DNA from: Lewinellaceae bacterium
Lineage (GTDB): Bacteria > Bacteroidota > Bacteroidia > Chitinophagales > Saprospiraceae
Reading direction: 5' to 3'
DNA length: 64,000 nt
Assembly: GCA_016716135.1 (NCBI GenBank)
Contig: JADJWX010000005.1
Location: forward strand, 372,001-436,000
Shown: positions 52,814 to 61,120 of the stretch, one piece after another
Layout: each line of letters opens with the position of its first letter
Position numbering within the stretch: the stretch's first letter is position 1
The notes under the pieces: generated by a model
Told to the model about the DNA's origin: nothing
Seen by the model: the letters and a program-made list of their open reading frames with translations, nothing else
The model's database searches: none
Position numbers and translations under genes: made by a program

Positions 52814-53329
52814 CTAGCCTGCATAAAATTTCAGGCAGGCGTCGCACAGGCATTTGCCGGGGTACTGCCGTTCGAGGGTTTCGCGGGTGGCGGGGTGCAG
52901 GTTGGGAAAGCGTTTCCAGCAGTCGCCCGGGTCGTAGTTGATAAATTGTCTGTTGCAGCGCGGGCAGGCTTGCATAAACATTTGATCTTCCTCTACCCAG
53001 GCTGCGGATACCTGCCCGCCAAGGGGCGGATTTAATTTCCGAACCCGGACCTTCAAGGCCATCATATTGGGAAACTGCCCTTTCATCCGTTTCACAATTC
53101 CCATGGCGACAGCTTCCAGGAGTTTTCGCGGCGTACGCATTTCCATTTTACACAACTGAAAAACCGATTCGTAATTGATCGTGCCCTCCAGTTGGTCGGC
53201 TTCGGCAAGCGGGTTAATTATGGTTCCGATATACACGTCTACGATATAGTCGGCGCCGATTTTTTGTTCGGCTTCGTATACGCCGTGGTAGGCGTAAAAT
53301 TTCATTCCTTCAAGCGCAATTATGGCCAT
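52814..53329 (-). CDS. folB: Dihydroneopterin aldolase fused to a Cys-rich CWC-like domain
   Basis: FolB converts dihydroneopterin to hydroxymethyldihydropterin in folate synthesis. Residues about 1-115 are the FolB tunnel-fold domain (ALEGMKFYAYHGVYEAEQKI, AEADQLEGTINYESVFQL, RKLLEAVAMGIVKRMK, LKVRVRKLNPPLGGQVSAAW). An unusual C-terminal segment follows (about 122-171): QACPRCNRQFINYDPGDCW...KCLCDACL, with CPxC and CLCxxC pairs plus a GDCW core, matching the Cys_rich_CWC family. That domain is normally a separate small protein. The fusion probably binds metal; its role is unknown. Confidence 0.85.
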   Translation of the reverse strand: MAIIALEGMKFYAYHGVYEAEQKIGADYIVDVYIGTIINPLAEADQLEGTINYESVFQLCKMEMRTPRKLLEAVAMGIVKRMKGQFPNMMALKVRVRKLNPPLGGQVSAAWVEEDQMFMQACPRCNRQFINYDPGDCWKRFPNLHPATRETLERQYPGKCLCDACLKFYAG

Positions 53330-53359
53330 GGATCAATGCGTGAATAAGGCAAAGGGTAA

Positions 53360-53725
53360 TTATTCTCCGAGTAGTTCTTGTAATTGTTCGCGTTTGTCGG
53401 CCAGGTCGGGGCATTGGGTTTTCAAGAGGACATTGACGGAGTCCAGTTCAGCGCCCTTCAGATGGCCAAATTGCCCGATGATCGTTGCCGTGCATTCTTT
53501 TGCCTTGCTGTACTCGTCTTGCATTTTTTGAAAAAAACTATTGAGTTGGCCGGGATTTGCCGACTGTGCCTCCCGGTTTAGCGTAGCAAGTTTGGCGGTA
53601 CACTCACAGTATGCCGTAGCTATTTTTTCAAACCGCCCTTTTGGCGCCTTTTCGTCAATACAAGCGGAAAATGTTAGCAGCATAAAACCGCAAAAAACTG
53701 TTATTACGAATCGGAATAGTTGCAT
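53360..53725 (-). CDS. Small predicted lipoprotein
   Basis: A 121-residue protein with a lipobox after the leader (FVITVFCGFMLLTFSAC, Cys at residue 22), so probably an inner- or outer-membrane lipoprotein. The mature part is helical with two Cys (ATAYCECTAKLATLNREA; AKECTATIIGQFGH). No family recognised. Single gene on the minus strand between folB and the MATE gene. Confidence 0.75.
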   Translation of the reverse strand: MQLFRFVITVFCGFMLLTFSACIDEKAPKGRFEKIATAYCECTAKLATLNREAQSANPGQLNSFFQKMQDEYSKAKECTATIIGQFGHLKGAELDSVNVLLKTQCPDLADKREQLQELLGE

Positions 53726-53788
53726 TCGGTAAAGATAAAAACCGCCGATAGAGTAGATAGCTCCTGTTTTTGAAATTTTCCGGGAGGC

Positions 53789-54304
53789 TTACACCTGCAC
53801 GGTTTTCCATTTTCCCCAGCGGAACACCCAAATGGCGGAAAGCGCCAGCACCGATTCGGCGATCACAATGCTGTAGTACACCCCGGCCTGCCCCCAGCCC
53901 AAATACAAGGCCAGGCAATAGCCCAGCGGCATTTCGATGAGCCAGAAGCAAATAAAATTCAGTATTGTCGGTGTGCGCGTATCGCCCGCGCCGTTCAGTG
54001 CCTGGGAAAGAATCATGCCGTAGCCGTAAAATATGTAGCCTGCCGAAATGATGCGCAGGGCCATGGCGCCGGCTTTCAGCGTTTCGGGGTCCGTGGTGAA
54101 CAGGCTGATAAAAAACGGCGCGCCGGTCAGGTAGATCACGCCCACACTGCCCATGAACAGCATATTAAAAAATGCCGCGCGCCAGGCCGATTTTTCCCGC
54201 GCGGTCGGGGTGGCCCGCGCCCAGGTTTTGCCCAACCAGGGTAGCCGCAGCATTCGCCATGCCCCAGGAAGGCAAAATGGTGAAAATGACGATGCGAATG
54301 GCAA
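53789..54304 (-). CDS. MATE transporter, C-terminal piece (frameshifted)
   Basis: From about 54195 this frame reads EKSAWRAAFFNMLFMGSVGV, then membrane helices (FFISLFTTDPETLKAGAMAL, FYGYGMILSQALNGAGDTRT, ESVLALSAIWVFRWGKW), the last third of a MATE protein. The stretch before 54195 is out-of-frame. Removing one base from CCC at 54196-54198 (plus strand) joins it to the piece 54165-55205 as ...HPDRAEKSAWRAAFF. Confidence 0.75.
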   Translation of the reverse strand: MPFASSFSPFCLPGAWRMLRLPWLGKTWARATPTAREKSAWRAAFFNMLFMGSVGVIYLTGAPFFISLFTTDPETLKAGAMALRIISAGYIFYGYGMILSQALNGAGDTRTPTILNFICFWLIEMPLGYCLALYLGWGQAGVYYSIVIAESVLALSAIWVFRWGKWKTVQV

Positions 54305-55205
54305 TTGTGTACCCGGCGGTAACTTCCTTGCTGATCTGGCCCAAAATGTAGATCATAAAAATCCAGCTGGCCGAGGCAATCAAATACTGCCCGGTGCTCC
54401 CCGAACCGATCGTCAGCAAACGCCGGATAATGATCCAGGCCGGTTTCATTTGATGCAGTCGGATGTGAATAATTTTGCCCACACCGAACAAATGCCAGAG
54501 TTGGTAGCCTACGCCCACCGAGCGGCCGATTGTGGTGGCTATGCCGGCGCCGAGCACGCCCATTTCCGGAAAGGGGCCGATACCGAAAATCAACAGCGGG
54601 TCAAGCACGATATTGACGCCATTGGCAATCCACAAGGCGCGCATAGCCGTTGCGGCATCACCGGCGCCCCGGAAAATGCCATTGAGCATCCAGAGCAACA
54701 GGATGGGGAGGTTTGCCGTGAGCAACAGGCGGGTAAAGGGCGCGCCGGTAGCCGCCACACTGCTGTCTTTGGCCATGAGCAGCAAAATATCTTCGGCAAA
54801 GAAAAAGCCGGGAATGGCAATGAGCGTCGATAAAACAACAGCAATCAGAATCGTTTGCGCGCCGGCCGCGGCTGCCGCTTTCTTGTTGCCTTCCCCGACC
54901 CGGCGCGCCACCACAGCCGTTGCCGCCGCGCTCAGGCCGATGGCAATGGAATAGATCAGGGTCAGCACCGATTCGGTAAGGCCTACCGTGGCAATGGCAT
55001 CCACGCCGATTTTGGCGACAAAAAAAGCGTCCACCACGGCGAATAACGACTCCATGGCCATTTCCAGGATCATGGGAATGGACAACAGCACGATAGCCCG
55101 GTCAATACTACCTGTGGTAAATTCTTGCTCTTCGCCGTTGACGGCCTGGCGCAAGACCCGGCGCCAACGCTGCCAACGGGTTTCTGTTTTCAATTCTGTT
55201 AGCAT
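54165..55205 (-). CDS. MATE-family multidrug/toxin efflux transporter, N-terminal piece
   Basis: A MATE transporter, exchanging drugs or toxins for Na+/H+. The ATG at 55205 begins a cytoplasmic segment (TRWQRWRRVLRQAVNGEEQE) and then helices with family motifs: SIDRAIVLLSIPMILEMAME, AFFVAKIGVDAIATVGLTES, GNKKAAAAAGAQTILIAVVL, NGIFRGAGDAATAMRALWIA and GMANAAATLVGQNLGAGHPD. The frame closes at 54165 after ...GLARGIF. The conserved 'VGQNLGAG' suggests the gene is complete in principle: the remaining four helices are in the frame ending at 53789. Probable single-base error; real span 53789-55205. Confidence 0.88.
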   Translation of the reverse strand: MLTELKTETRWQRWRRVLRQAVNGEEQEFTTGSIDRAIVLLSIPMILEMAMESLFAVVDAFFVAKIGVDAIATVGLTESVLTLIYSIAIGLSAAATAVVARRVGEGNKKAAAAAGAQTILIAVVLSTLIAIPGFFFAEDILLLMAKDSSVAATGAPFTRLLLTANLPILLLWMLNGIFRGAGDAATAMRALWIANGVNIVLDPLLIFGIGPFPEMGVLGAGIATTIGRSVGVGYQLWHLFGVGKIIHIRLHQMKPAWIIIRRLLTIGSGSTGQYLIASASWIFMIYILGQISKEVTAGYTIAIRIVIFTILPSWGMANAAATLVGQNLGAGHPDRAGKIGLARGIF

Positions 55206-55415
55206 CAGTAGCGTAAACGACGGCCCGGCGGTTGTAGTCTGCCGAAGTGTAGTCTTTCAGTTTTGGTAAATGTAATGGTTGTCAAACGGTTGGTGGGGAA
55301 TGCCCGAACACAAATTAGACCAGTGCAACCGCCCGGAGGTTGTCGGTTTGATCCGGCGCCTGTAAAACCGGATCGGTGTGGTTTAAGTTCCCCGAATTGC
55401 CCAACTTACTTGCCG

Positions 55416-55423
55416 TAACTTTG
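55416..55423 (+). promoter_or_regulatory. TAnnTTTG box for mqnC
   Basis: TAACTTTG, 75 bp ahead of the ATG at 55499. The leader region 55206-55415 contains nothing else I can identify. Confidence 0.45.
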
Positions 55424-55498
55424 TTACGATTTCAATCTCTCGGGTTGTCCGGCGCTCCCTTTTTTTCCGGAAACCCGCCAACCAGCTACCGTCCTGTC

Positions 55499-56644
55499 AT
55501 GCAGCAAATAGAAGATCTCCTCCATCGCGCCCTACAGTTTGAATGGCTCTCCCCCGAAGAAGGTGTTTTTTTGTTGGAAAATGCCACAACAGCCGAATTG
55601 ATGTACGTGGGCAACCTGATGCGCCGGCATCACGTGCCGGGCAATGTGGTCACCTGGATTATCGACCGGAATTCGAATACGACCAACGTGTGCATTGCCA
55701 ACTGCAAATTTTGCAACTTTTACCGCCGCCCCGGCCACGCGGAGGCCTACGTAACCACCATCGACCAATACAAGCAAAAAATTGAAGAAACTTTTGCCTT
55801 CGGCGGGGAGCAACTGCTGCTGCAAGGCGGGCACCACCCCGATCTGGGCCTGCAGTTTTACGCCGACCTGTTCCGCGAGCTGAAAAAACTGTACCCCCGG
55901 CTGAAACTGCACGCGCTGGGCCCGCCCGAGATCGCCCACGTCAGTAAGCTGGAAGGCATGAGCCATTACGATGTACTCAAAACACTGAAGGAAGCCGGCC
56001 TCGACTCGCTGCCCGGCGCCGGCGCCGAAATTCTCAGCGACCGGGTACGCCGCCTGATTTCCAAAGGAAAATGCGGCGGCGAAGAATGGCTTGACGTGAT
56101 GCGCGCCGCCCACCAACTCCACCTGACGACCTCTGCCACCATGATGTTCGGCCATATCGAAACAAACCTCGAACGCATGGAGCACTTTGCCGCCATACGA
56201 CAGGTTCAGTCGGAAAAACCGGCCGACGCCAAAGGCTTCCTGGCTTTCATCCCCTGGCCTTTTCAGGACGAGGACACGATCCTGAAAAAACTCAAACGCG
56301 CCCGCAATGCCGTTACCGGCGACGAATATGTGCGCATGATCGCCCTCAGCCGCATCATGTTGCCCAATGTGGTGAATATCCAGGCTTCCTGGCTCACCGT
56401 AGGCAAACAGGTCGCCCAACTCTGCCTGCATGCCGGCGCCAACGATTTTGGCAGTATCATGATCGAAGAAAACGTGGTGTCGGCTGCCGGCGCGCGGTTC
56501 CGGTTCACTGCAGGTGGTATCCAGCAGGCCATCCGGGAAGCAGGGTTTGAACCCAGGTTGCGCAACCAGCAATATGAATTCCGGGAGCTGCCGGAAGGGA
56601 TCGTGCAGCAGGAACTTGACCGGGAGGCCATGCTGGTCGATTAG
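55499..56644 (+). CDS. mqnC: Cyclic dehypoxanthinyl futalosine synthase (menaquinone synthesis)
   Basis: MqnC is a radical SAM enzyme of the futalosine menaquinone pathway; it cyclises dehypoxanthine futalosine. The 381-residue protein has NVCIANCKFCNFYRRPGHAE, containing the CxxxCxxC cluster site, then GGEQLLLQGGHHPDLGLQFY, HALGPPEIAHVSKLEGM, DSLPGAGAEILSDRVR and PWPFQDEDTILKK, all MqnC hallmarks (MqnE differs). The start at 55499 (MQQIEDLLHRAL) is standard. Other mqn genes are absent from the window, as is common because they are scattered. The presence implies menaquinone by futalosine in this genome. Confidence 0.93.
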   Translation: MQQIEDLLHRALQFEWLSPEEGVFLLENATTAELMYVGNLMRRHHVPGNVVTWIIDRNSNTTNVCIANCKFCNFYRRPGHAEAYVTTIDQYKQKIEETFAFGGEQLLLQGGHHPDLGLQFYADLFRELKKLYPRLKLHALGPPEIAHVSKLEGMSHYDVLKTLKEAGLDSLPGAGAEILSDRVRRLISKGKCGGEEWLDVMRAAHQLHLTTSATMMFGHIETNLERMEHFAAIRQVQSEKPADAKGFLAFIPWPFQDEDTILKKLKRARNAVTGDEYVRMIALSRIMLPNVVNIQASWLTVGKQVAQLCLHAGANDFGSIMIEENVVSAAGARFRFTAGGIQQAIREAGFEPRLRNQQYEFRELPEGIVQQELDREAMLVD

Positions 56645-56813
56645 TACCGCGAACCTTTGGTTTGCAGAACCTGCACAATGGACAGGTGCAAGGCCTGCCC
56701 CTACTACCCCTGCACGGGTATTCTTTTGATTTTCTGTATCGTACATGCGGTATCCGTCGCATATCCGACGATTTCCAGGGCGCCGAAACGGTCTTTTTCC
56801 CCGGCTCATGTTC

Positions 56814-56821
56814 TAACTTCG
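56814..56821 (+). promoter_or_regulatory. Variant -7 box TAACTTCG for the cargo gene at 56841
   Basis: TAACTTCG, one mismatch from TAnnTTTG, 19 bp ahead of the ATG at 56841. Confidence 0.3.
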
Positions 56822-56840
56822 TGAGAAAATCCGATTAATT

Positions 56841-59219
56841 ATGCGAACAGTCATCCTACTTACCGCTTTCCTGGTACTTGTTTTGAGCACCGCAAATGCC
56901 CAAAATGCGTATTACAAAGTTACCTTCCCCGACGATACGACCTTCGTCGGATGTGGTACAACCCCCGATACCATTTATCCGATAATCGACCAGTACCCGG
57001 GCTGCTCGTTCAATGTCGGGGTATCGGTAAAAGACCAGGTATTCAACATTACCTCAAATGGAGGATGTAAAAAAATTCTGCGCACCTGGACGCTGATCTA
57101 CTGGTGCGATTACGACCCCAACGACCCCTGGCCAACTTTTATCCCCAACCCGCCCGACACCGACGAAGGCCCCATGGTTTTCGGTATTCCCAACAACCGG
57201 GGTCACTTGCAGTACACACAAATCATAAAAGTGGTCGATAGCGACGCACCGGTTTTTGTTGATTGTCCAACCGAACCGCTTGAGTTCTGCGACTACACCG
57301 GCAACGACCCCGACCAGTACAACAGCGGCTGGGGGGACCTTTGTGAAGGGCCGGTCGATCTGGGGATCAAGGTTACCGACGCCTGCTCCAGCGCCGATAT
57401 CCTGTTGAGTTACCGCTTGTTTCTCGATCTCGATGGCAACGGCTCCATGGAAACCTACATCAGCAGCAGCAGCCCGAATGCCTGGCCGATTGAAAAAATG
57501 GTGCTGGGTGGCGACACGCTCATGGCAACCATCGATTTTCCGCCCGGATTCGGCTTTCCCTACGGCACCCATAAAATTGAATGGGTGGCCAACGATAAAT
57601 GCGGGAACGAAGCCATTTGCAAATACGAATTCGTGGTTAAAGACTGCAAAGCGCCGACCGTTGTTTGCATAAACGGACTCAGTATCAATATCATGCAAAC
57701 CGGCATGATCACGCTTTGGGATACCGATTTTATCAAAGATTTGTTTGACAACTGCACCCCGAAAAATGAACTGAAAATCGGCGTTCGCAAATCAGGTACC
57801 GGCACCGGCTTCCCGGTCGACAGCCACTCCGTGACGTTTGATTGTAGCGAACTCGGTACGCAGTTTATCGAAATCTGGGCCATTGATGCCTACGGCAATG
57901 CCGATTACTGCGAAACCTATGTGATCGTTCAGGACAACATGGGCTCCTGCCCGCCGTCGAACAAATTCAGCGGCATCATTGCGACGGCCAGCCTGAAGCC
58001 TGTTCCGGGTGCGCAGGTCGTTTTGAAAAAAAGTAACAGTGTGCTGACAACGGTGCAGACCGGGCCGGACGGCGTGTTTGAAATTGGCCCTCAATTGGCG
58101 GGTTGCAACTACAAGCTGATCCCGGCATTCGACAATGATAACCCGAAAACAGGCGTCAATACCCTGGATGCGCTCCTGATTGGCGGCCAGTTGGACGCTA
58201 TTCTTCCGCTGAATTCGCCCTATAAACTCCTCGCCGCTGATGTGAACAACTCCGGCGGGCTAAGCCAGGATGATATCCAGGCCCTTATCGATGTAGTGCT
58301 TGGTAAGCAGGATGATTTCACCAGCAAACCCGTTTGGCAGTTCATTCCGGCAAGCCATCAGTTTGCCGACCCAAACCAGCCCTGGTTGGCGCCGATACCC
58401 GCTTCCACGCCGTTTTTCTGCTTGTCGGGGGGCATGCAAGCGCCCAATGCCGATTTTACCGGTGTAAAAACCGGCGACGTCAACGGCTCGGTCGGCAACA
58501 ACCTGCATACACCGGATATTGATGACCGGCAGCAGGATGAATCTGTGGCATTCAGCACGTCGAACAAACAATTCAAGGCCGGCGCAGAAGTCCGGGTCGA
58601 AATCATTACACCTGATCTGGCGGGTCTGGCCGGTTTCCAGTTTACCCTCGACTATGACCCGGAGGTGCTCACATTGCTCGAAGTTGACCCTGGCCTGGTG
58701 TCGCCCAACTTTACCGCTACGCCGGCCACCGGCCACGTGACGGCCAGCTGGTATTCCACCATTATGCTGGACCCGACAATTATTGGTAAAAATATGCGCA
58801 TGCGGACCTTTACGCTTGTTTTTCAAGCACTTCGCGGGGGGACGCTCAGCGATCACCTGGCCATGAGTTCGGCGGTTACGCCTGCCGAAGCATACACACG
58901 CAGCCTGCAGACGCGTGGGGCAAAACTGAATTTCAAAGCCTTCCCGAGCGGTGCGGCCGATCAGTTGGTGCTGCTCCCGGTGAGTCCAAACCCGGTAGTC
59001 GATCAGTTTGTCGCAACGTATTATTTGCCGGAGGCTGGTCAGACGTTGATGACATTGTCCGACGCCCGTGGCATGGTTGTTAAAACGGTACAGGCCTATC
59101 GCGAAGCCGGCTATCATACCACAACTCTGGAACTCAATAATTCGATACAGTCCGGAATGTTGTTCCTGCGCCTCGAAGGCCCGGGCGGCGTGGGCGTGCA
59201 GCGGGTGCTGAAGCAGTAA
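56841..59219 (+). CDS. T9SS cargo protein with HYR/Ig-like, CNA-B-like, dockerin-like and cohesin-like domains
   Basis: A 792-residue exported protein. Signal peptide (LTAFLVLVLSTANAQ); N-terminal HYR-like domains with VVDSDAPVFVDCP, DKCGNEAICKYEFVVKDCKA and FIEIWAIDAYGNADYCETYV; a CNA-B-like unit (KFSGIIATASLKPVPGAQVV); a dockerin-like segment (AADVNNSGGLSQDDIQALID) and a GDVNGSVGNN loop; a cohesin-like domain (AGLAGFQFTLDYDPEVLTLL); and a C-terminal T9SS type A sorting domain from about 710 (VSPNPVVDQFVATYYLPEAG...SGMLFLRLEGPGG). Related in design to the Kazal cargo gene. It faces ald across a strong terminator. Confidence 0.88.
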   Translation: MRTVILLTAFLVLVLSTANAQNAYYKVTFPDDTTFVGCGTTPDTIYPIIDQYPGCSFNVGVSVKDQVFNITSNGGCKKILRTWTLIYWCDYDPNDPWPTFIPNPPDTDEGPMVFGIPNNRGHLQYTQIIKVVDSDAPVFVDCPTEPLEFCDYTGNDPDQYNSGWGDLCEGPVDLGIKVTDACSSADILLSYRLFLDLDGNGSMETYISSSSPNAWPIEKMVLGGDTLMATIDFPPGFGFPYGTHKIEWVANDKCGNEAICKYEFVVKDCKAPTVVCINGLSINIMQTGMITLWDTDFIKDLFDNCTPKNELKIGVRKSGTGTGFPVDSHSVTFDCSELGTQFIEIWAIDAYGNADYCETYVIVQDNMGSCPPSNKFSGIIATASLKPVPGAQVVLKKSNSVLTTVQTGPDGVFEIGPQLAGCNYKLIPAFDNDNPKTGVNTLDALLIGGQLDAILPLNSPYKLLAADVNNSGGLSQDDIQALIDVVLGKQDDFTSKPVWQFIPASHQFADPNQPWLAPIPASTPFFCLSGGMQAPNADFTGVKTGDVNGSVGNNLHTPDIDDRQQDESVAFSTSNKQFKAGAEVRVEIITPDLAGLAGFQFTLDYDPEVLTLLEVDPGLVSPNFTATPATGHVTASWYSTIMLDPTIIGKNMRMRTFTLVFQALRGGTLSDHLAMSSAVTPAEAYTRSLQTRGAKLNFKAFPSGAADQLVLLPVSPNPVVDQFVATYYLPEAGQTLMTLSDARGMVVKTVQAYREAGYHTTTLELNNSIQSGMLFLRLEGPGGVGVQRVLKQ

Positions 59220-59243
59220 ACTGCTGAGCTCCTATCGTTTTTT

Positions 59244-59304
59244 AAACCGCAAAGGCGCCAAGATGCGAAGATTCAAACTCCGCGTCTTGGCGCCTTTGCA
59301 GTTT
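59244..59304. terminator. Long bidirectional hairpin between the cargo gene and ald
   Basis: About 24-bp arms (59244-59267 and 59281-59304, core GCAAAGGCGCCAAGA / TCTTGGCGCCTTTGC) pair with two mismatches and are flanked by T-rich sequence on both sides. A 'GCAAAGGCGCCAAGA' core is typical of a dispersed intergenic hairpin class seen in other Bacteroidota genomes. Confidence 0.8.
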
Positions 59305-59308
59305 TAAA

Positions 59309-60514
59309 TCAAAAATCAGAAGTGATCAGTAAGTCCAGGTCCGTACTTTTCAGGTGGAACCGTTCGCCCAGATAGGCGTTGGTGAGGCAGCCTTTGTAGG
59401 TATACACGCCGTTGCGCAGGCCCTGGTGGCTGGTGATGAGCGGGATAATGCCGCCAGCCTCCGCTTTTAGCAGCAGGGAGGTGATAATATTGCTGATGGC
59501 AGCGGATGCGGTGCGTGCTACGCGGGAAGCGATGTTGGGCACGCAATAATGGATCACACCGTGTTTTACAAAGGTTGGTTTTTCCAGGCTGGTTGCCTCC
59601 GATGTTTCAAAAACGCCACCCTGATCGATGCTGACATCGATGATCACGGCCCCGGCCTTCATGCCTTTTACCACATCTTCCTGAACAACGATCGGCGTTC
59701 GCCCGTGTCCGGAGTGCATGGCGCCGATGGCCACGTCGGCGGTGAGTAATTGTTCGCGGAGGTGCATGGGATTGATCACCGAAGTATGCAGCTGGCGTCC
59801 GACGTGTTTTTGCAGGCGCATGAGTTTGTACACATCGTTGTCGAAAATCCGGACCTCGGCGCCCAGCCCGATCGCCGTACGGGAAGCCACTTCAGCCACT
59901 ACGCCGGCGCCCAGAATGATCACTTTGGCCGGTGGTACCCCGGCAATACCGCCCAGCAATTCGCCCTTACCGCCATGGGAGGTGGATAGCAGGTTGGCGG
60001 CAATTAAAATAGCGCTTGTGCCGGCAATTTCACTCATTACCCGAACAATGGGAAACACGCCGGTTTCGTCATCGCGGATATATTCCATAGCCAGAGCGAT
60101 TACCCGGCGTTTTTGCAACTTGGTAATGTACTCCGGGCTTAACAATGGAAGGTGGATCGGTGAAATGACGACCTGATTAGGGCGCATCAGATCAATTTCT
60201 TCGAGAGTGGGTGGCGCGACTTTTAAAAGTACATCGGCCTTAAAAACTTCTTCCCGGTTGTGTGTAATTCTGGCATTGGCCTCAGAATAATCCATGTCGC
60301 TGAAGTGCGCCTTTTCACCGGCGCCGGCTTCAACAAGCACTTCGTGGCCATGTGCCGTCAGGGTGGCTACGGAATGCGGCACCAGCGCCACCCGGTTCTC
60401 CTGCAGGGTCGATTCTTTCAATATCCCGATAAACAACCGCTGATGCCTGGGAGCGACTTCGAGGGTTTCCGTTTGCGTGGCCATTTGGCCGAAGGTAGTG
60501 CCGAGTGTTTCCAT
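59309..60514 (-). CDS. ald: Alanine dehydrogenase
   Basis: Ald oxidatively deaminates L-alanine to pyruvate with NAD. The 401-residue protein has the early LFIGILKESTLQENRVALVP, the substrate-binding VISPIHLPLLSPEYITKLQK, the NAD-binding Rossmann motif VIILGAGVVAEVASRTAIGL, and GAVIIDVSIDQGGVFETSEA followed by HYCVPNIASRVARTASAA. This is the long Bacteroidota form (about 400 residues), somewhat distant from the 370-residue classical Ald; saccharopine-dehydrogenase-like relatives are possible, but the motifs favour Ald. The true start is the ATG at 60514. It lies downstream of tsaE on the same strand with a 54-bp gap. Confidence 0.9.
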   Translation of the reverse strand: METLGTTFGQMATQTETLEVAPRHQRLFIGILKESTLQENRVALVPHSVATLTAHGHEVLVEAGAGEKAHFSDMDYSEANARITHNREEVFKADVLLKVAPPTLEEIDLMRPNQVVISPIHLPLLSPEYITKLQKRRVIALAMEYIRDDETGVFPIVRVMSEIAGTSAILIAANLLSTSHGGKGELLGGIAGVPPAKVIILGAGVVAEVASRTAIGLGAEVRIFDNDVYKLMRLQKHVGRQLHTSVINPMHLREQLLTADVAIGAMHSGHGRTPIVVQEDVVKGMKAGAVIIDVSIDQGGVFETSEATSLEKPTFVKHGVIHYCVPNIASRVARTASAAISNIITSLLLKAEAGGIIPLITSHQGLRNGVYTYKGCLTNAYLGERFHLKSTDLDLLITSDF

Positions 60515-60568
60515 CAATTATTGCTTGCAATTGGGATATTTGTTTGCCGGTTGGCAAACCGGTAAAGT

Positions 60569-60994
60569 CTACAAAATTAACAGACGGCGCGCGGTTTCGC
60601 TTAAAATTTCCAGTTGAATTTTCGCCGCGTCGTCCGGCAGCAAGGGCTCAACGAGTTGCGGCCATTCCATAAAACAGTACCATGGGTCGTCCAATATCTC
60701 CTCAATACCGATATCCAATGCCTCCTGCAGGCTGTTTAAACGGTACAAATCGAGGTGGTGCACCAAGGCAGGTTGATCTGCTGCATCCCGGTAGCCATAC
60801 TCGTTGATCAGTGAAAATGTCGGGCTTGTAGGGCTTTCTTCCACACCAAGCCAGCGGCAAAATGCCTGCACCAGCGTAGTTTTCCCTGCCCCCAGGTTGC
60901 CGTACAGGGCTATTTTCCGGCGCCCGGCCAATGCTTCGGCCAGCACCGGGATTTGGGCGTCCAGCTCGGCCAGGTTGTTAATCAGAAATTCCAA
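60569..60994 (-). CDS. tsaE: tRNA threonylcarbamoyladenosine biosynthesis ATPase TsaE
   Basis: TsaE is the ATPase partner of TsaB/TsaD in t6A37 formation. The 141-residue protein has the P-loop GNLGAGKTTLVQAF, SPTFSLINEYGYRD, HLDLYRLNSLQEALDIGIEE, and a late CFMEWPQLVEPLLP. No ATG fits, and I place the start at a TTG at 60994 (EFLINNLAELDAQ...), just past a TACCTTTG box (61008-61015), giving a near-leaderless message and the family's usual length; the longer upstream frame lacks similarity. MtaB, which uses t6A as substrate, is elsewhere in the window (51.4 kb). It is divergent from murF-alr. Confidence 0.9.
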   Translation of the reverse strand: MEFLINNLAELDAQIPVLAEALAGRRKIALYGNLGAGKTTLVQAFCRWLGVEESPTSPTFSLINEYGYRDAADQPALVHHLDLYRLNSLQEALDIGIEEILDDPWYCFMEWPQLVEPLLPDDAAKIQLEILSETARRLLIL

Positions 60995-61007
60995 GAGATT
61001 TTTTTTG

Positions 61008-61015
61008 CAAAGGTA
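61008..61015 (-). promoter_or_regulatory. TAnnTTTG box for tsaE-ald
   Basis: TACCTTTG on the minus strand, 13 bp ahead of the TTG start of tsaE at 60994. Confidence 0.4.
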
Positions 61016-61120
61016 AGGCGTTGTACTTTTATAACCGCTCCGGTCAAATTTTCCCACACTCAGTCCCGGCATGGATGCACAGGTTGGGAGTAAGGTAACT
61101 TGACCGGGCAAGTGAAATAT

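Noticed and set aside
55532..56809. 425-residue frame antisense to mqnC
   Set aside because: The sense strand has complete MqnC motifs; the antisense product has none.
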